A stretch of 64,000 nucleotides of DNA from Paragorgia papillata (Eukaryota; Cnidaria; Anthozoa; Scleralcyonacea; Coralliidae). The position numbers and the translations under genes are program-made. Each line of letters begins with the position of its first letter. Position 1 is the stretch's first letter. The notes under the pieces are model-generated. The model ran no database searches and was not told where the DNA came from. It saw only the letters and a program-made list of their open reading frames with translations. This document shows, in pieces, positions 54,830-64,000 of the stretch. The stretch covers positions 1,494,001-1,558,000 of the forward strand of contig JAWNZC010000238.1 of the NCBI GenBank assembly GCA_035771165.1, given 5' to 3'.

Positions 54830-57299
54830 AAACTTTATTAAATGATTTTTCTTTTCTACATATACAATTATAAATCTCGCTTATTAAGGTAATTTACAAT
54901 TGGCTACTTGAATCACAACTAATAATATATAATAACAACTAATGACTATATAATAAAACATGCAAATTTATATACAAATATTTCAAAAAGCTAATAATTC
55001 GGGATTTCCCCATTCCTTATTTCGGCAGCAGAAAATGTAATACGTAGTTCTGATAGCAATAGTCATCATTTTCCTTACGCAGTACATTTGGTGCTTGTTA
55101 TCAAGACCAACCTTATCTAGCATATCTAAAAAAGTAGAACACTCATTCGCAAAAACACCTATAGGCAGCTCATGGAGAGATTTATAAATTTTACATCATT
55201 AAAATGTTCACTTTGCTGTTTTACTAGTTCACTATATTTATCTTCTTTCCATTTGACGTTGTTTTGGAGGTTTGATTCAAAACCAACAGTAAGTTCGAGA
55301 ACATAAAGACGGCCGTTTGAACAATGCAATAGCAAATCTGGACGATACGTGTCACCAGTTAGGATAGATGGGCTTTTGAATCCAGGCAGATCGACAAAGA
55401 GGTTTGAACCGTTAACAGTTTGTAAGGTATTTGCAAGAAAGTTAAGAATTGAATTGTGCCTCCATGTAAAGCGTTCAAGATACGATTGACAACCAGCAAC
55501 AACGTGTAGTAGTGTTTCTGGGCTCAGACAAAAGGAGCATTCTGGACTTGAAGATATTCCCCATCTGTGAAGGTTTTTGCGTGTCGGAGTAGAATTGTTC
55601 ACATAACGTATAGTAAAGTTATAAATGTTTTTTGGCAGTTTTGATTGAGCAGTTGATCACACCTTGTTAAGCTTTGATAAGGAGAACTTTGTAACGTTAG
55701 AGAAAAAGGATCCGTGACAAGTCAAGTGGTTTTGAAGTCTATCTTCATGCCCAGAATGGAAATCTTTCAGAACTTCTTTAGTAGAGTTATAGACGTCGTA
55801 TTGAATATTAGTATGATTATTAGTGGATTTCCACAGTTCGTTAATTGCTTCATTTGGAGAATATTTTAAGGCTTTGCGTAGAGCAGCTTGGCATTGAATA
55901 AATTTTACTGATGGAGGATAGATACTTTGACCAAATTTGTTACGTGTTAGATATATAGTACTTAGTGTTCCTGGTATTGGTATTTCAAGCCATTTACGGA
56001 TGTATTGGTTGATTACAGAATCAATATTTTCAGAAATCCAAGTTTTGGACAGTGTAGCAACGGTGAAATGCCAGGATAATTTGGATAAGACGTAGCGACT
56101 ATACAGGAGAAGTTTATTTTTTGGGTGAAGTGGTTTTGAGTCAATGTCAGACATTAGTTCATCAACGAGAGTAGTCAGCTCAGTCTTATGATTTTGATTC
56201 GACATGTCAAAATCAAAGTAGCATCCTAAGTATTGAAATGATTCTCCAATGTTGATTGCTGGTATAAGATTTTGGTTGATAAGGAGTTTCGGCAAGTATT
56301 GTACTGACTTTGTAATGGCTTTCTTGATGCCAAAAGTGCTACATTTATCAACCCGGATTAACATATTCGACCATTGGCACCAGATGGAAAAACGATTTAA
56401 AAGATGCTGGTTTTCTGACTCTTGACCAGTAATTACAGCAGCATCATCAGCAAACTGGAACCAGTGAATTGGATTTAATAGTTTGAAAGAAAAGCTAAAT
56501 TGACTGTACTTGTCAGCTTTAATATGTTGAATAAACGTGTTAAAGCACATATTGAACAGAAGGGGACTCAGACAATCTCCTTGCAATACGCCACGGCCAA
56601 CAGATATAAAAGGAGTGCGGAATTCAGATGTAATTATCGAAGTCTTAAAATCTGTGTATAAACTTTTTATAACAAAATTAATGTGGTCAGGGATATGGTG
56701 GTAATCAAGTACGGATTGAATTAGGTTGGGGTGGACTTCGCCAAAAGCGTTTTTGAGGTCAAGTAGCGTGATGACAAGAGAGCGTTGATTGATCCGGGCT
56801 TTATTAATAATGTGGGCCATTTGCGCAGTATGTTCTAAAGTGCCAGACAAATTAGGTGTGAAGCCTTTCTGTATGTTATGTTCGATGAAGTTATTTGATG
56901 TAAGGAAGGAGTATATTGCGTTTCGAAGACAAGATGTAAATACCTTTAAAGGTATTGTCTCGAGTGTTATGGGACGAAAGTTCGAGGGGACATTTGTGTT
57001 GCCTTTCTTATGGATTAGTATGGTACATGCTCTTTTCCATTCAGTTGGGATAGTTCCAGATAACCAAATATCGCGTATTAGTTCAGTGAGGTGAGTTCTC
57101 AGAAAAGGACATCGTTTGGAATCCAGCTGGGAATATGAAACAGTTTATTAGGATTAATTTTAGCCATAGCTTGAGAGAAATAAGCAAGGCAGTCTGCCAT
57201 GTTAAAGGATGGTAATACTGCTTCTTTTCTGTTTATAACATTTTTAACATAGCCCCAAAAGTTTCGCCCGAGATATTTGTCGTGGTTGAATGAGTCCAA
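54830..57299 (-). pseudogene. LINE A: non-LTR retrotransposon with restriction-like endonuclease, truncated and broken
   Basis: Minus strand, 5' truncated. Reverse transcriptase: WKRACTILIHKKGN and FRPITLE near 57060-56980, LLDLKNAFGEV near 56770, GVLQGDCLSPLLFN near 56580, and the catalytic FADD near 56450. It then has a CCHC knuckle, C-x2-C-x7-H-x4-C (CSFC..H..C), near 55530-55480. The endonuclease follows, with RPD, then LYVLELTVGFE 13 residues on, and a Lys-rich KWKEDKY. RT plus CCHC plus an RPD..E..K endonuclease at the C-terminus is the layout of R2-type LINEs. Defects: an in-frame TGA at 55657-55659, a frameshift near 55170-55180 and one near 57120-57140. The pre-RT part reads FWGYVKNVINRK. 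Dead copy. Confidence 0.8.
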
Positions 57300-57735
57300 T
57301 AATAATGGAAACCTTATTTGTTTATGATTTACGTATACTACAATGATAAACCTCTCTTTTACAGGTAGTTTACCAATGTCTACTTGAATTAACACTATAT
57401 TGTATAAAAATATTAGTATGACATTAAAGTCGGGTCATCCCATTCTTTGTTACGTTTACAAAATATATAGTAAGAGGTCCTTATGCAAGTGTTCATAATT
57501 TTCTGAGTATAGTACTTTCTACATCGTTCGTCAAATTTCAGGTCTTTCAGCATTTCAATAAAGTCTACAGCTGACTGATTAAAAACTCCAAGCGAACTGA
57601 TAGATAAATTTATAAATTTTACTTTTTCATAATTTTTGTGCTGTTCGTTAATAAGTTCTAGATATTTATGTCTCTTACGAGTTGCATTAGTAAGAATATT
57701 AGATTCAAATCCAACAGTCAGTTCGAGTATGTAGA
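57300..57735 (-). pseudogene. LINE B: second 5'-truncated copy of the same LINE type
   Basis: It starts in the endonuclease (YILELTVGFESN) and runs to a natural stop after CKRNKEWDDPTLMSY. The frame is open throughout the fragment. Its 3' end (CCATTATTATTGG on the minus strand) abuts the truncated 5' end of LINE A. It shows how LINE A should end, confirming the frameshift there. It differs from LINE A substantially, so it is a separate, related lineage. Confidence 0.75.
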
Positions 57736-57736
57736 T

Positions 57737-57766
57737 GTAATAATAATAATAATAATAATAATCATC

Positions 57767-57832
<66 letters not shown>
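57737..57832 (+). repeat. (AAT)n microsatellite at the 5' side of LINE B
   Basis: The truncated 5' end of LINE B joins this array directly. 57833-58220 beyond it holds no recognisable feature. Confidence 0.9.
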
Positions 57833-57834
<2 letters not shown>

Positions 57835-58222
57835 TTTATTTTAAACTGTAAGACTCTTTCGGCTGTAAGTATAACGTACTGTTGTTTTCTTCTATTTTTA
57901 GGTGTATATTGGTGTGGGTTCATTGTGTTTGCACTGATCAGCATTCTGACCAGAAGCTACTATCTGCATGCTTGTGTGTATTTTGACTTAATATACAAAT
58001 TCTGCAAAATAATCTGATGGGCTCAATGGTACATTGCTGTATAATTTTATTAAAGCTCTAGATTTGTCAAAACACATTAAGCACTTGGAATTGCATTGAC
58101 AGTTTTGCCACAGCATATTTAATAGAGGCAAGAGGCATGATTATTTAATATTTGTATATTAATTGTGTGTATGCATGTATATCCTGTCAAAACCCTTATT
58201 TATAGTAACTTACATAATGATA

Positions 58223-58765
58223 GGCGGCGGAAGCGGGGTTTACCCCCCCCCCCCCCCACCTTTGTAAAAGTGGGAAAAAGGGGGGCTGAGCCCCCCTGCC
58301 TTTGCGCCGAAGGTAAGGGTGATTATATGTTAAATATTTATACATCTTCGATATACAGCATTTTGAAAATTCCATATCACTGCAGGGTGACAATCGTAAA
58401 AAAAATCGTGTCGTGTGATAGCTCAAAACTCATTTCATGAAGTACTCTACGTATTAGCATTTGATGACTGCTGACCAGAAGTATTATGAATGAGCCATAT
58501 CGAAATGTCTCTCAAAGTTTGAGCAATGAATTGCCGTTTTCGTCTGAGCCAAGAATTAAGAAATGCCAAAAAAATGAAGAATAATGAAAAAATTGTTGTG
58601 GGCGGTAAAGGTTTTATAACGTTTAGGATTCTGTAAAATCTTCCCCCAAAACGCAGGAAATGCCATTTCAGAGACCCTAGCCGATTTCAAAATTTTCCGG
58701 GGGACATGCCCCCGGACACTCCTAGAGGTTTTAGCCCCCCCCTACCAAACCTATCTTCCGCCGCG
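58223..58765. mobile_element. MITE with GGCGGCGGAAG ends
   Basis: GGCGGCGGAAG at 58223 and CTTCCGCCGC near 58754 are inverted. Inside lie a C-run (58241-58258), a G-rich segment and the AAAATTTTCCGGGGG type of sequence also seen at 15520 and 46990. Non-coding. Confidence 0.6.
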
Positions 58766-58894
58766 TATGGTAACTTGTAGTTTTCAATCTTATAATTAAA
58801 AAATATAGAAGAAATGTGTAAAATAAAAATACTCTGTCTATTCTAATTAATATTAAATTTTTGGACTTTCCAGCCTCCTTTGCAGGCAACTCTG

Positions 58895-59372
58895 TGGATG
58901 GAGTGGGTAAACTCAGGTGGAGTGGGCAATCTTGGGTGGAGTGGCCAATCTCAAGACAGTGGAGTGGGCAAACTTGTGGGTAAACTTAGGTGGAGTGGGC
59001 AATCTTGGGTGGAGTGGGCAATCTTGGGTGGAGTGGGTGATCTTGGGTGGAGTGGGTGATCTTGGGTGGAGTGGGTGATCTTGGGTGGAGTGGGCAATCT
59101 TGGGTGGAGTGGGTGATCTTGGGTGGAGTGGGTGATCTTGGGTGGAGTGGGCAATCTCGGGTGGAGTGGGCAATCTTGGGTGGAGTGGGCAATCTCGGGT
59201 GGAGTGGATAATCTCGGGTGGAGTGGATAATCTCGGGTGGAGTGGATAATCTCGGGTGGAGTGGGCATTATCTCGGCCGGTGGAGTGGATAATCTCGGGT
59301 GGAGTGTGTAATCTTGGGTGGAGTGGGCATTATCTTGGGTGGAGTGGATAATCTCAGGTAGAGTGGGCAAGG
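58895..59372. repeat. 20-bp minisatellite (GGGTGGAGTGGGCAATCTTG)
   Basis: About 22 units with GGGCAA/GGGTGA/GGATAA variants. The array lies between GCAGGCAACTCTGTG (58880) and its near-complement ATAGAGTTGCCTG (59399), and then reaches the CTTGCGATAGTAATTTCTAG end shared with the 21606 element. Minus-strand frames rich in Pro, Thr and His are by-products. Confidence 0.85.
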
Positions 59373-59582
59373 GGGGTGTCACATTGACCACAGACTACAT
59401 AGAGTTGCCTGTGGAGTAGACTAAAGGTTTTTGTCCCATTTGAGGGCAGCATTTCACTTGCGATAGTAATTTCTAGTTTAAATAAAACCAGAGAGTTTAC
59501 AGGCAAACTTAATAAGTTTGCCAAAACATGTTTACATTGAAAAAAAATTGTAGTTTATTTCAGAGCCCCTATTATTTCAGAG

Positions 59583-59685
59583 CCCCTATTTCAGAGCCAC
59601 GCCGCCACTGCTGTAGATTGAACTCTCTATATATATATATATAGTTCAATCTACAGCAGTGGCGGCGTGGCTCTGAAATAGGGCC
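59583..59685. repeat. Perfect palindrome around an AT run
   Basis: Arms of about 43 bp (CTATTTCAGAGCCACGCCGC, then CACTGCTGTAGATTGAACT) pair around (AT)n at 59626-59642. A partial third copy of the outer part lies just upstream at 59560-59582. Confidence 0.85.
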
Positions 59686-59879
59686 CGGGAAATCACATTC
59701 CAGGGCCCACTTTCAGGGGTCATCATAGGAAGAATTTAGAACTGCCGGCATCCTCCCCCAGAAAATTTTTGAAATTTGGGTGACTGAATTGAAATTTCCT
59801 GCGTTCCGACAACACCTTTTAGCAAAATTTTAAAAGTTTAAAAACAGAAAAACAACGATACAATATTTATAGTCTAACG

Positions 59880-60657
59880 TGTACAGTAGTTGCATGCTTT
59901 TATTGGTATTGTTTTATTGTTTTATTGATGAGTGTTTGATGTGGGATGATCATATTTCGAAGATTACTTCAAAAGTGGCCAAAGTAATTGGAGTACTAAG
60001 GAGATTAAAATCATTTCTCCCACGTCCAATCCTAATCTTAATCTATAAATCCTTAATTCAACCACATTTCGACTATTGTAGCAGTGTCTGGGGTAACTTA
60101 GGTAAAGGTCTGGGACAAAAACTCCAACGACTACAAAATCGGGCCGCTCGTATTATCAATGGATCTGATTATAGTGTTCGGTCACATGAAATTCTGACCG
60201 AATTAAATTGGCCCAATCTAGAAGAAAGACGGTCTCAGCAATTCAGAACGCTCATGTAATAAAACAATCAATAAAATGGTACCAGAATATCTTTCTAATA
60301 AATTTACTTCGGTTAATTCGGTTCATAGTCATAATTCACGAGGTTCAGATTCTAAACTATTTGTTCCGAGACCTTTAACTGAGGCACTCAAGAAAAGCTT
60401 TACATATCGAGGAACTGTTCTGTGGAATAGCTTACCTGTGGAGGCAATTAATGCTAAATCAATTGCTGAATATAAATCATTTATTTAATATTACTAACCT
60501 TAACGTGAATGTGTATAATATTTTTAATTAGTTATGTATTATTTTTATTAGTTATCTTGTATTAGTTAGTTAGTTTATACACGGCTCCAGGGAAGAGCAC
60601 ATTATGTGAATTGGACTCCGTGTTCTAAATAAAGTCTTAATAATAATAATAATAATA
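59880..60657 (+). pseudogene. 3' end of a CR1/L2-like LINE, frameshifted
   Basis: The first frame (to 60259) contains WDDHISKITSKVAKVIGVLR, then LIYKSLIQPHFDYCSSVWGN, then LQRLQNRAARIINGS. The second frame (60261-60488) reads KTINKMVPEYLS and VLWNSLPVEA. This is the classic C-terminus of CR1/L2-clade reverse transcriptase proteins. The two halves are in different frames, with the break near 60250-60260. The element ends with AATAAAGTCTTAATAATAAT at about 60628-60655, a typical tail for the group. Only the last fifth is present; no catalytic domain. Dead copy. Confidence 0.8.
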
Positions 60658-60739
60658 AAATTGTTTGTGATGCTATGTTTTGGAAGCAACCAGTAAAGAT
60701 GTATGTATAGTATGTGATATTGTTCAAATTGGTAATACA

Positions 60740-61175
60740 TGTATTTAGCATATACCTCGCAGGTGAATAGTGCTTTTCGCGCAATCTGATTGGGACAAGA
60801 TGGCGACCAGTTTTGCTTTGTTTACCGAGGCAGGAGATTTTGTTGATAAACAAGGGTGGTGTAGTAGAATAACGAGAAAAGTCAACAAAATTAAGTAGAA
60901 GAGTGTCCACAGGTATGTTTCTTTACAATTTTCTAGCCATTAATATATTCAAAAGCTGTAAAAACTGTTTTGTCGACAAATAATTGAGTACACCGAGTTG
61001 CTGGCGGCCGACGGCGACGGCCGTGTCTTGTTTATACTCTTGTATAAAAATACCGAAAAATATAAGAATGTTAAACTTGTTATCGGTGTCGGTGAATAGT
61101 GTGGATATTCACCTCGCCGAAGCGGCTCGGTGAATATCCAGCACTATTCACCTCCACTTCGGTGAATAATTGTTA
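60740..61175. mobile_element. Repeat with GGTGAATAGTG ends, with a 32-codon frame
   Basis: GGTGAATAGTGCTTTTCGC at 60763 and TCGGTGAATATCCAGCACTA at 61128 belong to one repeat. A short foldback (GGTGAATAGTGTGGATATTC and complement) is at 61090-61160. At 60799 an ATGGCGACC start opens MATSFALFTEAGDFVDKQGW and ends TAG at 60895-60897. This resembles first exons carried by some animal DNA transposons but is too short to assign. Confidence 0.4.
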
Positions 61176-61760
61176 ATTATTATGTGGCAGCAGCGCTGAG
61201 AGGTCCGAATACGGAAATCCTGTAATTTGATTGGTTCATAAGCGGTCGGATATTTCCCGTATCCTCCCGCTCAGAGCGGAATCTGCCGTTCGGGACCGTA
61301 AGTTAATTTTATAAACAAAATGGCAGTCATGTCAGTATATCAGAAACAAGATGGATTATAATTTCAGAACTAACTCATTGTTGAAATATATCGTGCAGGT
61401 ACGTTGTTAGAAATTTTATAAGCTTTCATTTGATGTATAGTTCGAGTTTCCACGTTTTGTGAAAGTTTTTAAAATGTCCAAAACGTTCGTAACATTGTTC
61501 GTAAATTAACATTTACTTCTCACAAGTATTAGAATTCCAGATGATTTTTTATTCAAACTACTTAACGTACGATCTTGAGCAATATGTCAAACAAAAGCAA
61601 TTGAAAATTACTATTTGAGGTAGAAAGTTCAGGATTCTAGCTCAACGGAAAGTACTTCAAAAATTGGAAAATGTCTGCCATTTTCGTTTAGTTCGCAAGA
61701 AAGATCTAGATGGGTCGAGTTTTCACAGAACGTTCACAACATTTATGGCCATATAATAAC

Positions 61761-61921
61761 CTACTTATTGACCTCGCTTGTTCGGTCTGTACTAGTGAAA
61801 TATCGGACCTCTGTTTTTTGCACAGACCTCAACTCGCTGCGCTCGTCTCGGTCCGTACTAAAAAAACATCGGTCCGATATTTCACTAGTACAGACCTCGC
61901 GCTCGGTCAATAAGTAGTTAA
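61761..61921. mobile_element. Foldback MITE with TTATTGACCTCGC arms
   Basis: CTTATTGACCTCGCTTG and AGTGAAATATCGG pair with their complements at the right end. A related but more diverged element is at 31460-31555. 61176-61760 has no gene. An (AT)n run follows at 61921-61947. Confidence 0.7.
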
Positions 61922-62109
61922 TATATATATATATATATATATATATAAGATGATTTAAAATAACTATCAATTTCTTTGTGTCTCTGTGCTATTCACGCAC
62001 TTTTCTGCGTTGCTTCTTAAATCTCTATATCTCTTTCTGTGGTTAACAGCGGTAGTCACATGTACACATTGCGTACCTATTTTCTAGCTAGGTGAAGGCT
62101 TCGCCAATA

Positions 62110-62280
62110 GAGCGTTTTCATCTGACGTCACGGCGGCCATATTGGTGTACCAAAACAATGAAATGGCGGCCATATTGGTGTACGGTATGGGAATTAGCTC
62201 TTTCTTATTCAAATATTTTGTATTGTTTCACCACCCCAATGGGGCCACCGATCACGTGAGTGAAAACGGTCTATTGCAGA
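62110..62280. mobile_element. MITE-like repeat, AGAGCGTTTTCA and TGAAAACGGTCT ends
   Basis: AGAGCGTTTTCATCTGACGTC on the left and ATCACGTGAGTGAAAACGGT on the right are weak inverted ends. GGCGGCCATATTGGTGTAC is repeated twice inside (62131, 62165). It is followed at 62285-62332 by an end fragment of the 19073 element. No gene from here to 62860. Confidence 0.45.
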
Positions 62281-62864
62281 ATTAGTAGCCCAAGTGAACG
62301 CTTGAGCAGGCGTACGCGTCTTGTTCTATAAAGTATAAGTTGGTCATCTTATTCCTTGCCTATAAGATAAGAACCAACTATGGAAAATTGAATTGAAGAA
62401 ATTAAAAATCTCAGGAATACTTAAAATTACACAAATTTGATAAAAGATTACTAACTTAGTTAAGCAAATGCTGGCTAAGTAAGATTACGACTGCTTACAG
62501 GTATAGCTAGGTATTATAATAATAATAAACCTGCTGCACTAGCTAATTGAGGGCACTATGATTATTCACTATGAATATGGTATTTCACCTGATTAAATTA
62601 CATGTTCTGAAGGGTTTTTTGCTGAAGGAAAATTTGCAGTGTAAGAATATATACATTTTAAGATTAAACTGGGACCAGTTACGAAAATGCAACATTAAGG
62701 CTTTCTGGCTCGGAATCAAACACGTTTCGCGGGCCAATGAATCTGATAGAGGGCAACCTATTACGTCACAAAAGTGCGAATACATAGTGTCCGCCAGATG
62801 TCTCTGTACGCGTACATAATTAACGTTACTACTTTTGCGTCTACGTTGCTCGTAGATGCAAAAA

Positions 62865-63320
62865 TGAAATCGAGAAGCTTGTATCTAGAGGGCGATGAAG
62901 AGGGGTGTATAGATCACGTTTCACAAGCAATAAAATAGTTATTTCCCATTTCCCATTTCATACATTTCATAACAAAATATTGGCAATATTTCAATTTTAT
63001 TACAAAATCATACTTCTGACCTGATTTATAATAAAATCAAATTAAAATATATTGCCAATCCACGCTTTGCATCGTCAGTATATAACTCGAATCTTGAGTT
63101 TAAAGTAATAGATAAAGCAAAATCACAGTTCACGATAAATTGATGACGTAGTAGAATTGATAACTTTATTCACATTTAATGGATAAATATTATCGACAAT
63201 CACGGTTCACGTCTGTGATGTAAATCACGTGCCGTTTCACGACACAAAAATCTAGCATTTCACATTTCACAAGAAAATGTATTGGCATATCACGGCTTAC
63301 GAAAATACTCTTTACCACCC
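62865..63320 (+). repeat. TTTCAC-motif repeat element, copy 3
   Basis: Same orientation as 35160-35540. Confidence 0.65.
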
Positions 63321-63565
63321 TCTACTTAGTTAAGATCTTTTTAAATAGAAACAAACATGGCGGCGTAATAACGGTATGGACGTTATATAGTCTATAATTT
63401 TAATGAATCGCCATTTAGCCGGACTGTGCCGGTGTCCCAGCGGATAGTGTCCCCGCAAAAACTGTCCCCCCGGACACAATTTGCTAGCGACGCGGATATT
63501 GTCCCCACTCGCGGATTCTGTCCCCCTAAAAAAGTTTTGTTTTCTTTGATACATAAATGCCAGAA
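63305..63565 (-). repeat. Inverted partner of 10495-10900, lacking the telomere-like MITE
   Basis: Reads GGACTGTGCCGG across the site where the 168-bp MITE sits in the other copy, so it provides the empty site. A GTCCCC-rich segment is at 63435-63530. Confidence 0.7.
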
Positions 63566-63651
63566 ATATGGCCAGCAGTATCAGTTTAGACATTTTAAAG
63601 AAAGAACTTAATGTAGCGCAATGAAGAATGTAAAAACATTATTAAAACCTA

Positions 63652-63900
63652 TCTCTTTAACTCGTTGAAGCCTGACGACGAGTCTTTAAGGTTTATTCTG
63701 GCATGGCTAACGCCTGACGATTTTATTCAGCACAGGGAGAGGTCCAGGCCTCAAAGTGTTAAAACCTATCTCTTTAACACTTTCAAGCCTGACGCCAGAC
63801 GATTTTATTCAGCACAGGGAGAGGTCCAGGCCTCAAAGTGTTAAAACCTATCTCTTTAACACTTTCAAGCCTGATGACGAGTCTTTAAGGTTTATTCTGG
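63652..63900. repeat. TTAACACTTTGAGGCCTGG foldback repeats, reverse orientation
   Basis: Three partial tandem units of the family at 6893-7094; one is shortened between 63785 and 63800. The last 100 bp of the window hold nothing recognisable. Confidence 0.7.
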
Positions 63901-64000
63901 CTAATGGCCCAATGATCAGGTAGTTTCGGCAAATAATAACGTGATTCGGTTGCGGAACCACAAAAAAATATCTCAAGAAACTCAGAAAGCATGACAACAC

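Noticed and set aside
58913..59391. Pro/Thr/His-rich minus-strand frames
   Set aside because: By-products of the 20-bp minisatellite.

Overview
The window is AT-rich, intron-containing animal DNA. It is mostly repeats: foldback and other non-autonomous DNA transposons, LINE fragments, a tRNA-derived SINE, minisatellites, microsatellites and one long satellite array. Several of the dispersed repeats resemble ones I associate with anthozoan cnidarians (corals and anemones) and perhaps sponges. I therefore place it among early-branching metazoans, without naming a species. There is no operon structure, and I see no rRNA and no intact tRNA gene.

The only convincing host genes are four paralogues of one small secreted-protein family: 5134-5842 (+), 18177-18905 (+), 23124-23856 (+) and 37130-37846 (-). 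Each has a 58-nt first exon encoding a near-invariant signal peptide, a 183-193-bp phase-1 GT-AG intron, and a second exon encoding about 155-162 residues. The second exon has a conserved core (CSEAAYWEGVLE ... RKFVRE ... QSRIKGRGTKYCKIG), then a Lys-Arg pair, then a short, highly variable, Cys-rich tail ending in AKIVY. All four share an E-box-like CATGTG, a TATA-like TTTAAAAG 118-119 bp before the ATG, and an AATAAA signal. The genes lie in duplicated segments. Copies 2 and 3 are in a direct repeat about 5 kb apart. Copies 1 and 4 are in an inverted repeat about 31 kb apart. I do not recognise the family. Between copies 2 and 3 the coding exon has changed much more than the intron or 3' flank, and almost all changes alter amino acids. 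This looks like positive selection on a secreted effector or recognition peptide and is the best candidate here for an undescribed system.

Layout: 0-4.3 kb, tandemly duplicated non-coding DNA. 4.6-10.4 kb, duplicon of copy 1. 10.5-17.8 kb, MITEs, a 193-bp tandem repeat and unrecognised DNA. 17.8-26.5 kb, direct duplicons of copies 2 and 3, with a Helitron-like insertion carrying a C76-like protease domain between them. 26.5-35.5 kb, repeats with inverted homology to 7.5-9.8 kb, a 17-bp minisatellite and a 1.3-kb element with GGTGTTA ends. 35.6-38.3 kb, inverted duplicon of copy 4. 38.3-47 kb, foldbacks and microsatellites. 47.0-51.3 kb, a 190-bp satellite with a four-monomer higher-order repeat. 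51.6-54.8 kb, microsatellites and an 18-bp minisatellite. 54.8-57.8 kb, two head-to-tail 5'-truncated LINEs with a restriction-like endonuclease. 58-64 kb, MITEs, a 20-bp minisatellite, a CR1/L2-like LINE tail and further repeats.

Because several transposons sit in only one member of a duplicated pair, empty and filled sites can be compared inside the window. This fixes their ends and target-site duplications.
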